From Nocardia grenadensis NBRC 108939 (GTDB taxonomy: Bacteria > Actinomycetota > Actinomycetes > Mycobacteriales > Mycobacteriaceae): a DNA stretch of 64,000 nucleotides. Each line of letters begins with the position of its first letter. Within the stretch, counting starts at the first letter, position 1. Below are positions 51,001 through 60,695 of the stretch, in pieces. The notes below the pieces were generated by a model. That model searched no databases. It was given only the letters and a program-made list of their open reading frames with translations, and was not told the origin of the DNA. The stretch lies in NCBI RefSeq assembly GCF_001613445.1, contig NZ_BDCJ01000010.1, positions 1 to 64,000 on the forward strand. The letters run 5' to 3'. Both the position numbers and the translations under genes were made by a program.

Positions 51001-51470
51001 CCACAGGCGGGATCGTCATCGGCAATCGACAGTTGCTGGACCTACCCGGTGGGTACGAGCTGCGTGGACACACACCATACGGCCGGAAGCCGGGGACCAG
51101 CTGGAACACCGTCCAAGGCGTGTACCTGACCGAGTCGCGGCGGATCATCATCAATAGCGGCGGCAACTCCGGTAGTGCCAACGTCGTGTGGCACGAGTAC
51201 GGGCATGCCACAGATGCCGCCTTCGGGACAGACGGACAACGGCTGAGCGACAGCGCCGAGTGGATCGGCATCCACTCGGATATGCGACGCTGGGGATGGA
51301 TCCCTTTTGTCAAGCGGGGTTGGAACAGTTATTACGACAGAAGGTCGGAAGCATTCGCCGAGGCCTTCACCGCCTGGATGCATGGTGGGGACTCTAAACT
51401 GAGGGAGTTCACCCTGGGTGACAGAGCCCTCGCCGACCGACTGAAAGCCTATTTTGACCGCTTACTCTGA
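48087..51470 (+). CDS. Large ESX-type multidomain toxin candidate: CpnT-like N-terminus, kinase-like, FHA and HEYGH zincin domains
   Basis: 1127 residues. Residues 1-105 contain VIGHWPELDVDCMRARGD, like the N-terminal region of CpnT-type type VII substrates. About 106-305 are hydrophobic, Gly-rich segments that could enter a membrane. About 370-505 look like a PI3/4-kinase or SCO1664-type fold: K385, DRGAENW (464-470) and GIDHSLAF (480-487). About 560-690 are disordered. About 715-820 is a degenerate FHA-like repeat and 836-925 a canonical FHA domain (GRD at 848-850, SPRH at 866-869, GTYLNG at 890-895). The C-terminus is a zinc protease-like domain with WHEYGHATD (HEYGH at 1036-1040) and SEAFAEAF (E1088, E1092). 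ATG start with GGGAGG nine bases upstream. The toxin role is inferred. Confidence 0.75.
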   Translation: MNTSALLAEVPAAVRDLVIGHWPELDVDCMRARGDCYLDTGRGLGAAAVSYETECRDAEESVGGATRSALSERNRTVVATMRNQAAVCEDMGRQCHDVADVTEQTQHLLIVTGIVLGVQLAYDALLFLYGGGFKALADRLAAEQAMRAAITRLTTTVATRAAAGAARRAALHGAIHAAKIGALTSVAIGVGAQVWDLETGVRDEFDMGSLAEMVAGGVIGGIVGAEVGRRAAPRVLERLGGRATSDIGRFTAHLGGTMLIGGAGGITGGIAGAVPSLIIHHKDIHNFGDMFKMVRESAVVGFGGGFVGAAGSALRVHRAGVDGVRGNTDLPPIARRQSDFGRRVDRLLTGEPPAAEPLARHSTQENSARTAEVLTFPDGTRVVHKVVSDPRHAHAEFLASVVGDAVGARVPAVHIDGRHVYMEVVPGKNAQDAYPGDWTPETQFHGTPSGNRLGLLDALIDVPDRGAENWMIDPTGDVWGIDHSLAFAPDGRIGAFAKQFLDYGPAEGTVQWKEHGYSRTEVAEIRQRVEELQPVFSALGRNDWHAGVVQRLDGMADAAPPPHPADSGFVVPPHQGPGDASGQARPTTVDSQQPVPADRSTNRTPARDGRPEAGDQRNQVRPPARQDRAVPRVDTGDNHSRGDRTSGSGSTRPPGTVDVRFAPDEHTAGTAPRKESYADSSDHRAPLKDGDQDALGARIMATAHIGRESDQPPAVLHFAPHLRLEPMRLAPGQEIAVPVRYIVGEADARGGGPQGARIGERDVFVGRDPDGRVWVRDPQPELRPPTRVNDRALATGEKTYVGPEDSLSFGGSRSRLEVGEERPLSLRLADNQRIPPLHLRRGEELLIGRDRNSPMAEQLSTDPSVSPRHATIFRDQYGNLMLRDHYSEHGTYLNGVRVDPAGPPVPMRSGDLVRFGDWVGSAEFFSGETAPESRPLIDVIDETVTSKQMRENLTRVPSPIYQRVSEYMNAVPTGGIVIGNRQLLDLPGGYELRGHTPYGRKPGTSWNTVQGVYLTESRRIIINSGGNSGSANVVWHEYGHATDAAFGTDGQRLSDSAEWIGIHSDMRRWGWIPFVKRGWNSYYDRRSEAFAEAFTAWMHGGDSKLREFTLGDRALADRLKAYFDRLL

Positions 51471-51729
51471 CGACAGCAGCCCGCCCATGCTCGCCCCGGA
51501 CGGTGTCACCATCCGGCTCCCGCTCCGGGGCAGGACCGAAAACGGTATCTACTACCGCGGGTACGAGGAACTGCGCCCCGGCGAGGAGGGCTACGACGAA
51601 CTTTTGCCGATCGCGCGGTCCAATCCCGTCGAGCCGGAGGAACCACCAGAGCGTCCGGTGGATCCCGAAACCCGCGAGCTCATCCTGCGGGATTCCGGTT
51701 TCGACGTCGAACGCGGTGCGGATTCCTGA
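51454..51729 (+). CDS. Small acidic protein, candidate immunity protein
   Basis: A 91-residue, strongly acidic protein (many E and D, with the run PVEPEEPPERPVDPETRE) without membrane segments or signal peptide. It begins at a TTG inside the end of the large toxin-like gene (17-base overlap), so translation is probably coupled. An ATG at 51487 is a possible internal start. I do not recognise a family. Position and acidity are as expected for an immunity protein that blocks a C-terminal toxin domain, but this is inference only. Confidence 0.6.
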   Translation: MTAYSDDSSPPMLAPDGVTIRLPLRGRTENGIYYRGYEELRPGEEGYDELLPIARSNPVEPEEPPERPVDPETRELILRDSGFDVERGADS

Positions 51730-51738
51730 TAGCTGTGC

Positions 51739-52779
51739 CTACCCGGCCGGGGCCAGAATCTTCAAGATTTCATCGGAATAGTAGAACGGTTCCAACCGTT
51801 TCCGGATCAATCCCGCCAGCACGCCGTCCCGTTTGGCGGTCTCCACCACCGCCGGACCGTACCGAAGGATCTCGGTGACGATATCGTCACCGGTGAGCCC
51901 GACCTCCGCGAGCAGCGCGGCGAGCGTGTGATCCCGGTACTTCTCATGGAACACCTGCACGCATTCGGCCACCAGCAGGCCGAAGTACTCCTTCTCCCGG
52001 GTGGTCACCGCGATCCGGTAGCACAACCCGACCAGTTCGTGGAGATCCTGTTTCGTCAGGTACTCCCGCAGACCGCTGATCGGTTCGTCGGCGTGCAGAT
52101 CCCAGAACTCCATAGTGGCGTCGTGCACGGGGGCTTCGCGCAACATTTCGCGGATCGCGTTGTTGGTGCGTTTGAGCGCGTACAGGGCGCCCCTGCCCGC
52201 GATATCGCCGAGGATGGAGTTGGATTCCGCCACCTTACGGGCGCGATCGGCGGCGGACTGGCTGATCGACATGAGCGTGCCCATACCGGGGATCTTCTCC
52301 GCGCGCTGCCGGTTGGCCTCGACGAAATCGCCGACCAATTTGTCGACGAACTTGGAGGCGACGGTGGCCACCAGAGGACTGTCGGTCAATCGTTCCAGGA
52401 GCCGTTCCTGGGTCTGGTGCATATCCACGATCTTCTGCAGCAGCGCCTCGACCGGTTCGCGTTCGACCAGTTCACCCAAGGTGTGATCCTCGTTGGCGGC
52501 GATACTGTCATAGATCGCGTCGGCGAACAGACCGGCGGTCTCCGCCAGGACCGCGCTGCCGCCGACCCTGTCGACCACGGTGGCCACGGTCTGCTCGAGC
52601 TGTTCGACGTCGACCACCTCGCCCGCGCGCACCGTACCCGCGACCTCGAGCGCGGCCGCCACGTCCCGGGCGACGACTTCGGCGAACCGGTCCCCGCTCA
52701 CCTCGTCGAGCAGCCACTGCACCTGGGCGTCGAGCAGCCGGCCGGCGAGTACGCGTGCGGTATCGGCGGTGTCGGTCAT
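51739..52779 (-). CDS. Conserved helical cytoplasmic protein, unknown function
   Basis: A 346-residue, mostly alpha-helical protein without signal peptide or membrane segments. Recognisable runs are DAATMEFWDLHADEPISGLREYL and LCYRIAVTTREKEYFGLLVAEC. I do not recognise a family; a similar layout occurs in other Nocardia-type genomes as far as I recall. ATG start at 52779. It ends convergently, 9 bases from the candidate immunity gene. The upstream gene at 52818 lies 38 bases away on the same strand, so the two may be cotranscribed. Confidence 0.72.
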   Translation of the reverse strand: MTDTADTARVLAGRLLDAQVQWLLDEVSGDRFAEVVARDVAAALEVAGTVRAGEVVDVEQLEQTVATVVDRVGGSAVLAETAGLFADAIYDSIAANEDHTLGELVEREPVEALLQKIVDMHQTQERLLERLTDSPLVATVASKFVDKLVGDFVEANRQRAEKIPGMGTLMSISQSAADRARKVAESNSILGDIAGRGALYALKRTNNAIREMLREAPVHDATMEFWDLHADEPISGLREYLTKQDLHELVGLCYRIAVTTREKEYFGLLVAECVQVFHEKYRDHTLAALLAEVGLTGDDIVTEILRYGPAVVETAKRDGVLAGLIRKRLEPFYYSDEILKILAPAG

Positions 52780-52817
52780 GGGTCCATCCCTGTCGCTCCG
52801 GCGCGGGCCGGGCGGGA

Positions 52818-53330
52818 TCAGGACCCTTCGCCCTCGTGCAAGGAGGTGCGAATCTGTGCCAGACGTTCCCGCGCGGCCTGTTCACGCGCTTCCCACTGTT
52901 CGTCGGCGCCGCGGCCGGCCGGGCTCTGCCTACCGAGTGCCCGCGCACCGAACGCGGTGCCGAAACGCCGCTCGACCTTATCGCGTACGGACCCGAACGT
53001 CGGCACACCGGAAGCGCTGTAGCCGGCGGCCGAACCGGCCGCTCCCCCGCCCGGCCCGGCGGCCGCGCCGACACCCCCGCCCACCTGCGCGGACGAACCG
53101 AGGTCGGCCGCGGTCCCATAGCCGGGGGTGCCCGAGGTGCCGGGAATCACACCGGGCACCGCCGCGCTCTGCCCGGTTTCCGCCAGCAGCCGGGTGGCGG
53201 CTTCGTACAGCGGGGCCAGCTTGTCGCGGCCCGCGGCGGCCACCACCAGGACGGCCAGCAACTGCTCGTCGGGCAGGGCCGCCAACCGCGCGGCGAGCGC
53301 CCCCGGATCGCCTGTGCTGGATTCAGTCAT
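52818..53330 (-). CDS. Small protein with Gly/Ala-rich middle, unknown function
   Basis: A 170-residue protein. The N-terminal 50 residues form a helical region (LAARLAALPDEQLLAVLVVAAAGRDKLAPLYEAATRLL). A Gly/Ala/Ser-rich segment follows (about 60-105), then a charged helical tail (VRDKVERRFGTAF, EQWEAREQAARERLAQIR). No known family. ATG start at 53330. Likely cotranscribed with the 346-residue protein gene downstream. Confidence 0.65.
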   Translation of the reverse strand: MTESSTGDPGALAARLAALPDEQLLAVLVVAAAGRDKLAPLYEAATRLLAETGQSAAVPGVIPGTSGTPGYGTAADLGSSAQVGGGVGAAAGPGGGAAGSAAGYSASGVPTFGSVRDKVERRFGTAFGARALGRQSPAGRGADEQWEAREQAARERLAQIRTSLHEGEGS

Positions 53331-53349
53331 GCGACCAGCCTACGACGTC

Positions 53350-53373
53350 CGGTCCGCCCGTTCGGACGGACCG
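53350..53373 (-). terminator. Candidate hairpin downstream of pheT
   Basis: A 7-bp perfect stem (CGGTCCG/CGGACCG) with a 10-base loop in the 68-base gap after pheT. It lies about 25 bases past the pheT stop. Alternative pairings are possible. Confidence 0.45.
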
Positions 53374-53398
53374 ACCACGTTGCCGGAGAACGGCTCTC

Positions 53399-55900
53399 CT
53401 AGGAACGGATCACCGCGCCCACCGCGTCCGACGCGGCGGCCACCGCGGCATCGCGCGCCGCGCTGGCCTCGTCCTCGGTGAGTGTCCGGTCGGCAGCCCG
53501 GAAACGCAGGGCGTAGGTGAGCGATTTACGGCCCTCCCCGGCCTGTGTGCCCGCGTACACGTCGAACAGTGCGATATCTTCGAGCAGCTCCCCGCCACCG
53601 GATCGCAGCGCCGTCTCCACCTCCGCCGCCGGAATATCGTGCGCGACGCTCACCGAGACATCCTGCAGCACGGCCGGGAACGGGGAAATGGCCGGCGCGG
53701 GCCGCGCTTCGCGCAGCGGCAGGGCGTCCAGATCCAGTTCCAGGGCGCAGGTGCGCGGCGGCAGGCCCGACCGTTCCAGTACTCCGGGATGCAATTCGCC
53801 GGCGTAGCCGATCACGACACCGTCCACCGTCAGCTCCGCGCACCGCCCCGGATGCCACGGCAGATGTTTACCGGGCCGGCGTACGAGTTCGACCCCGGCG
53901 GCCTCGGCGACCACATCGGCGAGCGCGAACGCGTCGGCGGCTTCGGCCGCCCGCCCCGGACCCCACGGACCGCGGGGTTCCCGGCGGCCGGTGAGCACCA
54001 CCGCGACGTGCTGGGGCTGATCGGGCAGCGAGGCCAGCAGTTCGGCGAACTCGGCGTCGGTCGGACGTCGGTCCACCGGCAGCGGTGCCACCGGTGCGGT
54101 GTCCGGGCCGGGCAGGACGACCTGGGCGATCCCGTAGAGCGATAGATCACGGGCGCCGCGGGAGATATTGCGGGCCGCGATCTCCAGCAGACCCGGCAAC
54201 AGCGTGGTGGCGAGTTCGGCGCGTTCGACATCCAGCGGGTTCAGTACCCGGGTGGTGGTGCGGCGGGGGTCGTCAGCGTCCAGCCCCCAGGTATCGAAGA
54301 CATCCGCGGGCAGGAACACCGGCGGCGGCACCTCGATACAGCCGGCGAAGGCCAGCGCCCGGCTCACCGCGCGGCGGCGGCGCTGCACCGCGGTGAGGCC
54401 GCGCCCGGCGGGCGCCTGCGGCAGCACCAGCGGAATCCGTTCCAGGCCCTCGAGCCGCAGCACCTCTTCCACCAGATCGGCCGGCTGGGCGAGATCCGGC
54501 CGCCAGCTCGGCGGGGTCACCACCAGCTGACCGTGGCCGCTGGTCTCGTCGACCGCCACTTCGACATGGCAGCCGATCTGCGTGAGGCGCCGCGCGGACG
54601 TACCGGGGGCGTATTGGACACCGGCCACCCGGTCGGGCAGATCGATATCCATCCGGATCGGCTCCGGCGGGGTCAGCGGCAGCCGGATATCGGTGAGCGT
54701 GGGCTCCACCGTGCCGCCGGCGATCTCCGCGAGCAGGGACGCGGCCCGGTCCAGCGCGGCCAGGTTCAGTTCCGGGTCCACCACCCGCTCGTATCGTTTA
54801 CTCGCCTCCGACACCAGCTTGTGGCGGCGGGCGGTGCGGTAGATGAACAGCGGATCCCAGGTGGCGGCCTCGAGGACGATATCGGTGGACTCCGCGCTCA
54901 CCTCCGTGGACGCGCCGCCCATCACGCCGGCGAGCGAGACCACCCCGGTGTCGTCGGCGATCACCACATCCTCGGCGTCGAGTTCGCGTTCGACCTCGTC
55001 CAGGGTGCGCAGGGTCTCACCGGGGTGCGCGCGGCGCACCACCAGGCCGCCGCCGAGTTTCGCGGCGTCGAAGGCGTGCAGCGGCTGCCCGAGTTCCAGC
55101 ATCACGTAATTGGTCACATCGACCGCCGGGGAGATCGGCCGCACACCCGCCAGCAGCAGCCGCCGCTGCAACCACCACGGGCTCACGGCGTGCGGATCGA
55201 TCCCGGTGACCCGGCGGACACCGAAGCGGGTGCAGCCCGATTCCGGTGCCACATCCACCGGCCACGCATCGGGCCCCTCGGGCAGGGTGCGCACGGCCGG
55301 GTCGGCGTAGTCGAGATCGAAACCGCAGGCCAGTTCGCGGGCCAGGCCGCGCACCGAGAAGCAGTAGCCCCGATCGGGCGTGATGTTCAGTTCGATCACG
55401 GTATCGCCGAGACCGAGCAGGTCGTTGGCGTCGGTACCGGGTTCGGCCGTACCGGGTTCCAGCACCAGGATGCCCGAGTGGTCCTTGCCGATCCCGAGTT
55501 CGGCGACCGAGCAGATCATGCCGTGGGAGATATGGCCGTAGGTCTTGCGGGAGGAGATGGCGAAACCGCCCGGCAGCACACCGCCGGGCAGCACGACGAC
55601 GACCAGGTCACCGACCGCGAAGTTGGTGGCTCCGCAGACGATCTCCTGAAGTTGCTCCGCGCCGATATCGACCTTGCAGAACCGAATGGGTTTCTTGAAC
55701 TCGGTGAGCTCGGTGATCTCGGCGACCCGGCCGACCACCAGCGGGTGTTCGATATCCCCGCTCACCCGTTCCAGCTCGTCGACCTCTTCGACCTCGAGCC
55801 CGACCCGGACGAATCCGGCGTCGAGTTCCTCCGGCGTCACCTCCCAGTCGGGGACGGTGCGGCGGATCGTTTCGGTCAGCCAGGACTGCGCTACTCGCAC
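53399..55900 (-). CDS. pheT: Phenylalanyl-tRNA synthetase beta subunit
   Basis: An 833-residue subunit of the alpha2-beta2 enzyme. It has an N-terminal tRNA-binding OB domain ([22 protein letters not shown]), the B3/B4 editing domain, the B5 domain and a C-terminal anticodon-binding FDX-ACB domain ([22 protein letters not shown] to [14 protein letters not shown]). GTG start at 55900. It lies 30 bases downstream of pheS in the usual operon. Confidence 0.96.
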   Translation of the reverse strand: MRVAQSWLTETIRRTVPDWEVTPEELDAGFVRVGLEVEEVDELERVSGDIEHPLVVGRVAEITELTEFKKPIRFCKVDIGAEQLQEIVCGATNFAVGDLVVVVLPGGVLPGGFAISSRKTYGHISHGMICSVAELGIGKDHSGILVLEPGTAEPGTDANDLLGLGDTVIELNITPDRGYCFSVRGLARELACGFDLDYADPAVRTLPEGPDAWPVDVAPESGCTRFGVRRVTGIDPHAVSPWWLQRRLLLAGVRPISPAVDVTNYVMLELGQPLHAFDAAKLGGGLVVRRAHPGETLRTLDEVERELDAEDVVIADDTGVVSLAGVMGGASTEVSAESTDIVLEAATWDPLFIYRTARRHKLVSEASKRYERVVDPELNLAALDRAASLLAEIAGGTVEPTLTDIRLPLTPPEPIRMDIDLPDRVAGVQYAPGTSARRLTQIGCHVEVAVDETSGHGQLVVTPPSWRPDLAQPADLVEEVLRLEGLERIPLVLPQAPAGRGLTAVQRRRRAVSRALAFAGCIEVPPPVFLPADVFDTWGLDADDPRRTTTRVLNPLDVERAELATTLLPGLLEIAARNISRGARDLSLYGIAQVVLPGPDTAPVAPLPVDRRPTDAEFAELLASLPDQPQHVAVVLTGRREPRGPWGPGRAAEAADAFALADVVAEAAGVELVRRPGKHLPWHPGRCAELTVDGVVIGYAGELHPGVLERSGLPPRTCALELDLDALPLREARPAPAISPFPAVLQDVSVSVAHDIPAAEVETALRSGGGELLEDIALFDVYAGTQAGEGRKSLTYALRFRAADRTLTEDEASAARDAAVAAASDAVGAVIRS

Positions 55901-55930
55901 TGTGACGTTCGCTCTCTCGCTCGAAAAAGG

Positions 55931-57007
<1,077 letters not shown>

Positions 57008-57172
57008 CTACTCGTCTCTCCCCTGGGCATCGGTGAGCGGGCGCGGTCGGCTCCGACGCCCGTATTGCTGCTGGTGGAATCGTATTCGATGGCCCCCGCC
57101 GGGCTCACGCCGATATCCCCCGCCGCTCACTGCCCGGTACTCCGACACCTTCAACCGGTAAAGTCCCCTCCG

Positions 57173-58459
57173 ATGACGAACGCCTTGACCCGCACCGAGA
57201 CGCTCGCCGGACGTGCCCGCCGGCAGGCGGTCTGGCTGCTGCCGCTGCTGGCGGTGGTCGTGACGTGGGTGTGTATGTCGCGCCCGATCGATCCGTTCCG
57301 CGGCATCAGCGGCGAGTACATCGACCTCGAGGTCTATCGGCTCGGGGTCGAGGAATGGCGGGCCGGCGGCGATCTCTACGGCCATCTCCCGGAGACGGCC
57401 GCCGATATCAGCCTCCCGTTCATCTACCCGCCGTTCGCCGCGCTGGCGCTCGGGCTCTACGCACTGCTGCCGTGGGCCGCGTCGGTGATCACCTATCTGG
57501 TGGTCTCCATCGGCGCGCTGGCGATGACCCTGTTCCTGGTGGCCCGGCAGCTCTGGCCCCGCCAGGACCAGCGCAAACTCGCACTGGTGGTCACCGCGAC
57601 CGCGACTCCGCTCGCACTACTGCTGGAGCCGGTCTGGTCGACCCTGGATTTCGGCCAGGTCAATCTGATCCTGATGGGGCTGGTCGCCGCCGACTGCCTG
57701 ACCCGCAATCCGCGCTGGCCACGCGGGGTGCTGCTCGGTATCGCCGCCGCGATCAAACTGACCCCGGCGGCCTTCGTCCTGTTCTTCCTGATCCGCAAGG
57801 ATTACAAGGCCGCCGCGACGGCCGCGATCAGCGGTGCCGTCGCCACCGCGATCGGTTTCGCGGTGATGCCCGACGAATCGGTGCGGTACTGGTTCGGCGG
57901 ATTCGGCAATGTCGGTGGGCTGAGCGGGTCGGAGTTCCAGACCAACCAGTCGATCCAGGCCGTGCTGGCCCGCTTCGAGGTCACCGGCACCCTGGCCACG
58001 GCCCTGTGGCTGCTCGCCGCGGTCGCTCTGGTGGCCGTGGCGGTGGCGGCCATCCGGCGCACCGGGACACCCCCGATGATCGCGCTGGCGGTCAACGCGG
58101 TGGTGGCGCTGCTCGTCTCGCCGATTTCCTGGTCGCACCACTGGGTGTGGGTGGCGCCCGCCCTGCTGACGATGATCGGCTATGCCACGACCCGGCCCTG
58201 GTCGCAGGTGCGCGGCTGGTATGCCGCGGCAGTTGCCACCGCGGTGGTCTTCGTACTGGCCAAACACAGCGACCTGCCCGGTAACGACGGCCGGGAGCTG
58301 GACTGGTCGGCCTGGGACAAGGTGATCGGCAACGGCTACGTCTGGTTCAGCCTGCTACTGGTCGTGCTGTACGCGACCGCGAGCCGGCGGCAGCGCACGC
58401 CGGCCCCGGCCGCGCCCGCCGGCGCCACGGAATCGCTGGTCTCGGTCCGCGAACGCTGA
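57173..58459 (+). CDS. GT87-type (DUF2029) membrane glycosyltransferase
   Basis: A 428-residue GT-C glycosyltransferase with about ten membrane segments. The acceptor loop contains RGISGEYIDLEVYRLGVEEW, including a likely catalytic aspartate, followed by FIYPPFAAL, LDFGQVNLI and ISWSHHWVW, which are typical of the GT87 alpha-1,2-mannosyltransferase group acting on lipomannan or PIMs. The exact acceptor cannot be told from sequence. ATG at 57173 was chosen; the open frame extends far upstream only as the antisense of pheST. Confidence 0.85.
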   Translation: MTNALTRTETLAGRARRQAVWLLPLLAVVVTWVCMSRPIDPFRGISGEYIDLEVYRLGVEEWRAGGDLYGHLPETAADISLPFIYPPFAALALGLYALLPWAASVITYLVVSIGALAMTLFLVARQLWPRQDQRKLALVVTATATPLALLLEPVWSTLDFGQVNLILMGLVAADCLTRNPRWPRGVLLGIAAAIKLTPAAFVLFFLIRKDYKAAATAAISGAVATAIGFAVMPDESVRYWFGGFGNVGGLSGSEFQTNQSIQAVLARFEVTGTLATALWLLAAVALVAVAVAAIRRTGTPPMIALAVNAVVALLVSPISWSHHWVWVAPALLTMIGYATTRPWSQVRGWYAAAVATAVVFVLAKHSDLPGNDGRELDWSAWDKVIGNGYVWFSLLLVVLYATASRRQRTPAPAAPAGATESLVSVRER

Positions 58460-58537
58460 TCGTCGGCGCGCCGGCCCGCGCGCCGCCGGACGATCCGGCC
58501 GGTACCGGACCCGACCGCCGCGGCGGACCGTCCGCGT

Positions 58538-59989
58538 TCAGCGCACCGGTTCCGCCTCGCGCACCCGGCCCGGGAGCAGGGCGGCGGCCAGCACCCCGGC
58601 CGCGACGATCCCCGCCCCGACCCAGACCGCCGGTACCAGGCCGTCCACATAGCTCTGCGGATCGGTGTACTCGCCGTACGAGGCGAACACCGAGGCAAGT
58701 ACCGCGATGCCCACCGCCACGCCGACCTCCCGCACTGTGTTGTTGGTGCCCGAGGCCACCGAGCGGTCCGCCTCCGGTACCGCCCCCATCACCACGGTCG
58801 CCAGCGGCGCGAAGGTCAGGCCCATCCCGACTCCCGCGAGCAGCAGGGGCGCCACGAATATGCCGTAGCCGACGTCCACCGAGGTGATCGCGGCCATCCA
58901 GGCCAGCGCCACGGCCAGCAGCGTCTGCCCGGTGACCAGCAGGACCCGGGCGCCGACGCGGTCGATCACCAGCCCCGCGAGCGGGGCCACCACCATCGGC
59001 GCCATGGTCCACGGCATGGTCCGGATACCGGATTCGAACGGGCTGTAACCCTGTACCACCTGGAAGAACTGGGCGAGCAGGAAGATCGACCCGAAAACGC
59101 CGATCGAGAAGGCGAAGGCCACCACATTGGCGACGCCGAAGGCCCGGATCCGGAACAGCCGGGGCGCCAGCATGGGCGCCGCAGCCCGCTGCTCCCAGGC
59201 GATGAGCGCGGCCGACAGCACCGCGCCGCCGAGCAGCGCGGTGAGCACGCCGCGTGAGGTCCAGCCGTCGTCGGCGCCGTGCACGATGCCCCAGACGACC
59301 GCCAGCACTCCCGCCGAAGCCAGCAGCAGGCCCACCGGGTCCAGGCGGCCGCCGCCGCCCCGCGATTCACGCAATGTCCAGACCACCAGCGGCAGCACCA
59401 GGACGCCGATGGGCACATTGACCCAGAAGATCCACTGCCAGCTCAATCCGTCGACCACGGCGCCGCCCAGCAGTGGCCCGGCGGCTACACCGAGCCCCGC
59501 GATGCCGCCCCATATCCCGATGGCCGCGCTGCGCAGCCGCTCCGGTACTGCGTCGGAGAGCAGGGTCAGCGACAGTGGCATCACCGCGGCCCCGCCGAAG
59601 CCCTGCACCACCCGCGCGGCGACCAGCGTCGCCGGATCGGTGGCGAGTGCGCAGGCCGCCGAGGCGGCGGTGAACACCGCGATACCCACGAGGAATACGC
59701 GCCGGCGCCCCAACCGGTCGCCGAGGGCGGAGGCGGTGAGCAGCAGGGCGGCGAACGACAGGGTGTAGGCGTTGACGAACCACTGCAGGTCGCCGAGCGA
59801 GGCGTTCAGTTCGGTGCGGATCACGGGGAGCGCGTTGGTGACCACCAGGTTGTCCAGCGTGACCATGAACATCGGGATACCGACCGCGGCCAGCACCGCG
59901 GCGAGCGGCCGTCGGCCGGTATCGGCCGGCGAGGTGAGCACCGGGGCGGTGGGTGGTGTCGGAGCTGGTGAGCTCAGTATCTCGATCAT
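58538..59989 (-). CDS. DHA2-family (EmrB/QacA) multidrug exporter
   Basis: A 483-residue, fourteen-segment MFS transporter. It contains motif D1 MVTLDNLVVTNALPVI, motif A GDRLGRRRVF and motif C IAGLGVAAGPLLGG, all typical of the DHA2 drug-proton antiporters. ATG at 59989 with AAGGA six bases upstream. It is divergent from a TetR regulator across a 96-base region with repeated operators. Confidence 0.9.
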   Translation of the reverse strand: MIEILSSPAPTPPTAPVLTSPADTGRRPLAAVLAAVGIPMFMVTLDNLVVTNALPVIRTELNASLGDLQWFVNAYTLSFAALLLTASALGDRLGRRRVFLVGIAVFTAASAACALATDPATLVAARVVQGFGGAAVMPLSLTLLSDAVPERLRSAAIGIWGGIAGLGVAAGPLLGGAVVDGLSWQWIFWVNVPIGVLVLPLVVWTLRESRGGGGRLDPVGLLLASAGVLAVVWGIVHGADDGWTSRGVLTALLGGAVLSAALIAWEQRAAAPMLAPRLFRIRAFGVANVVAFAFSIGVFGSIFLLAQFFQVVQGYSPFESGIRTMPWTMAPMVVAPLAGLVIDRVGARVLLVTGQTLLAVALAWMAAITSVDVGYGIFVAPLLLAGVGMGLTFAPLATVVMGAVPEADRSVASGTNNTVREVGVAVGIAVLASVFASYGEYTDPQSYVDGLVPAVWVGAGIVAAGVLAAALLPGRVREAEPVR

Positions 59990-60008
59990 ATCCCGTCCTT
60001 GTTGTAAT

Positions 60009-60054
60009 CGACTGATAACTAATTTCCATGACGGTATGCATCGACTGATAACAT
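60009..60054. promoter_or_regulatory. Repeated operator in the exporter-TetR divergent promoter
   Basis: The 13-mer ATCGACTGATAAC occurs twice (60009-60021 and 60042-60054), start to start 33 bp, about three helical turns. With flanking bases, the first copy is an imperfect palindrome (GTAATC and GATAAC around GACT). Placed between the exporter and the TetR gene, it is a good candidate operator for that regulator. Confidence 0.65.
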
Positions 60055-60085
60055 GTCAAGAGCGCACGAGACGACGAGGAGGACC

Positions 60086-60655
60086 ATGCCGGAATCGACG
60101 AGCCGGACCAGGATGACCGCCGGCGAACGGGGGGCCCAGGTACTGACCGCGGCGGTCGATGCCTTCGCGGAATCCGGTTACGCGGCCACCCGCACCGACG
60201 AGATCGCCCGCCGGGCGGGAGTCTCCCAGCCGTACGTAATCCGCCTCTTCGGTTCCAAACAGCGCCTGTTCCTCGCCGCGGTCGCCCGGGTCTGCGACCG
60301 TATCGAAGAGGTCTTCACCGAGGCGGCGGCGGGCGCCGGGCCCGAAGCCTCCCTCGACTCGCTGTCGGAGGCCTACGACCACTTCCTCGCCGAGCGCACC
60401 CTGCTCCAGGTCCTGCTACACGCCTTCGCGGCGGCCGGCGATCCCGATATCGGCCCGGTCGTACGCGACCGGTACGGCCGCATCTACCGGCTCGTCCGGG
60501 AACTCACCGGCGCTCCGACCGCCGACACCCGGCGATTCCTCTCGACCGGGATGTTGCTCACCGTGATGTCCGCGCTGCGGGTCACCGGCCCGGAGGCGAT
60601 CGCGGCCGACTGGGCCCAGGAGATCCTCGCCGATCTGTACGAGCACGGGATGTGA
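60086..60655 (+). CDS. TetR/AcrR-family transcriptional regulator
   Basis: A 189-residue regulator. The N-terminal HTH has AAVDAFAESGYAATRTDEIARRAGVSQPYVIRLFGSKQRLF, and the C-terminal helical ligand domain follows. It probably represses the divergent exporter through the repeated sites and is relieved by a drug-like ligand. ATG at 60086 was chosen because GAGGAGG precedes it; the open frame begins at 60053, inside the second operator copy. Confidence 0.9.
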   Translation: MPESTSRTRMTAGERGAQVLTAAVDAFAESGYAATRTDEIARRAGVSQPYVIRLFGSKQRLFLAAVARVCDRIEEVFTEAAAGAGPEASLDSLSEAYDHFLAERTLLQVLLHAFAAAGDPDIGPVVRDRYGRIYRLVRELTGAPTADTRRFLSTGMLLTVMSALRVTGPEAIAADWAQEILADLYEHGM

Positions 60656-60695
60656 ATCCTCGCCGCCCGAGGGTCCGGACCGGCCGGCTCCGTGA

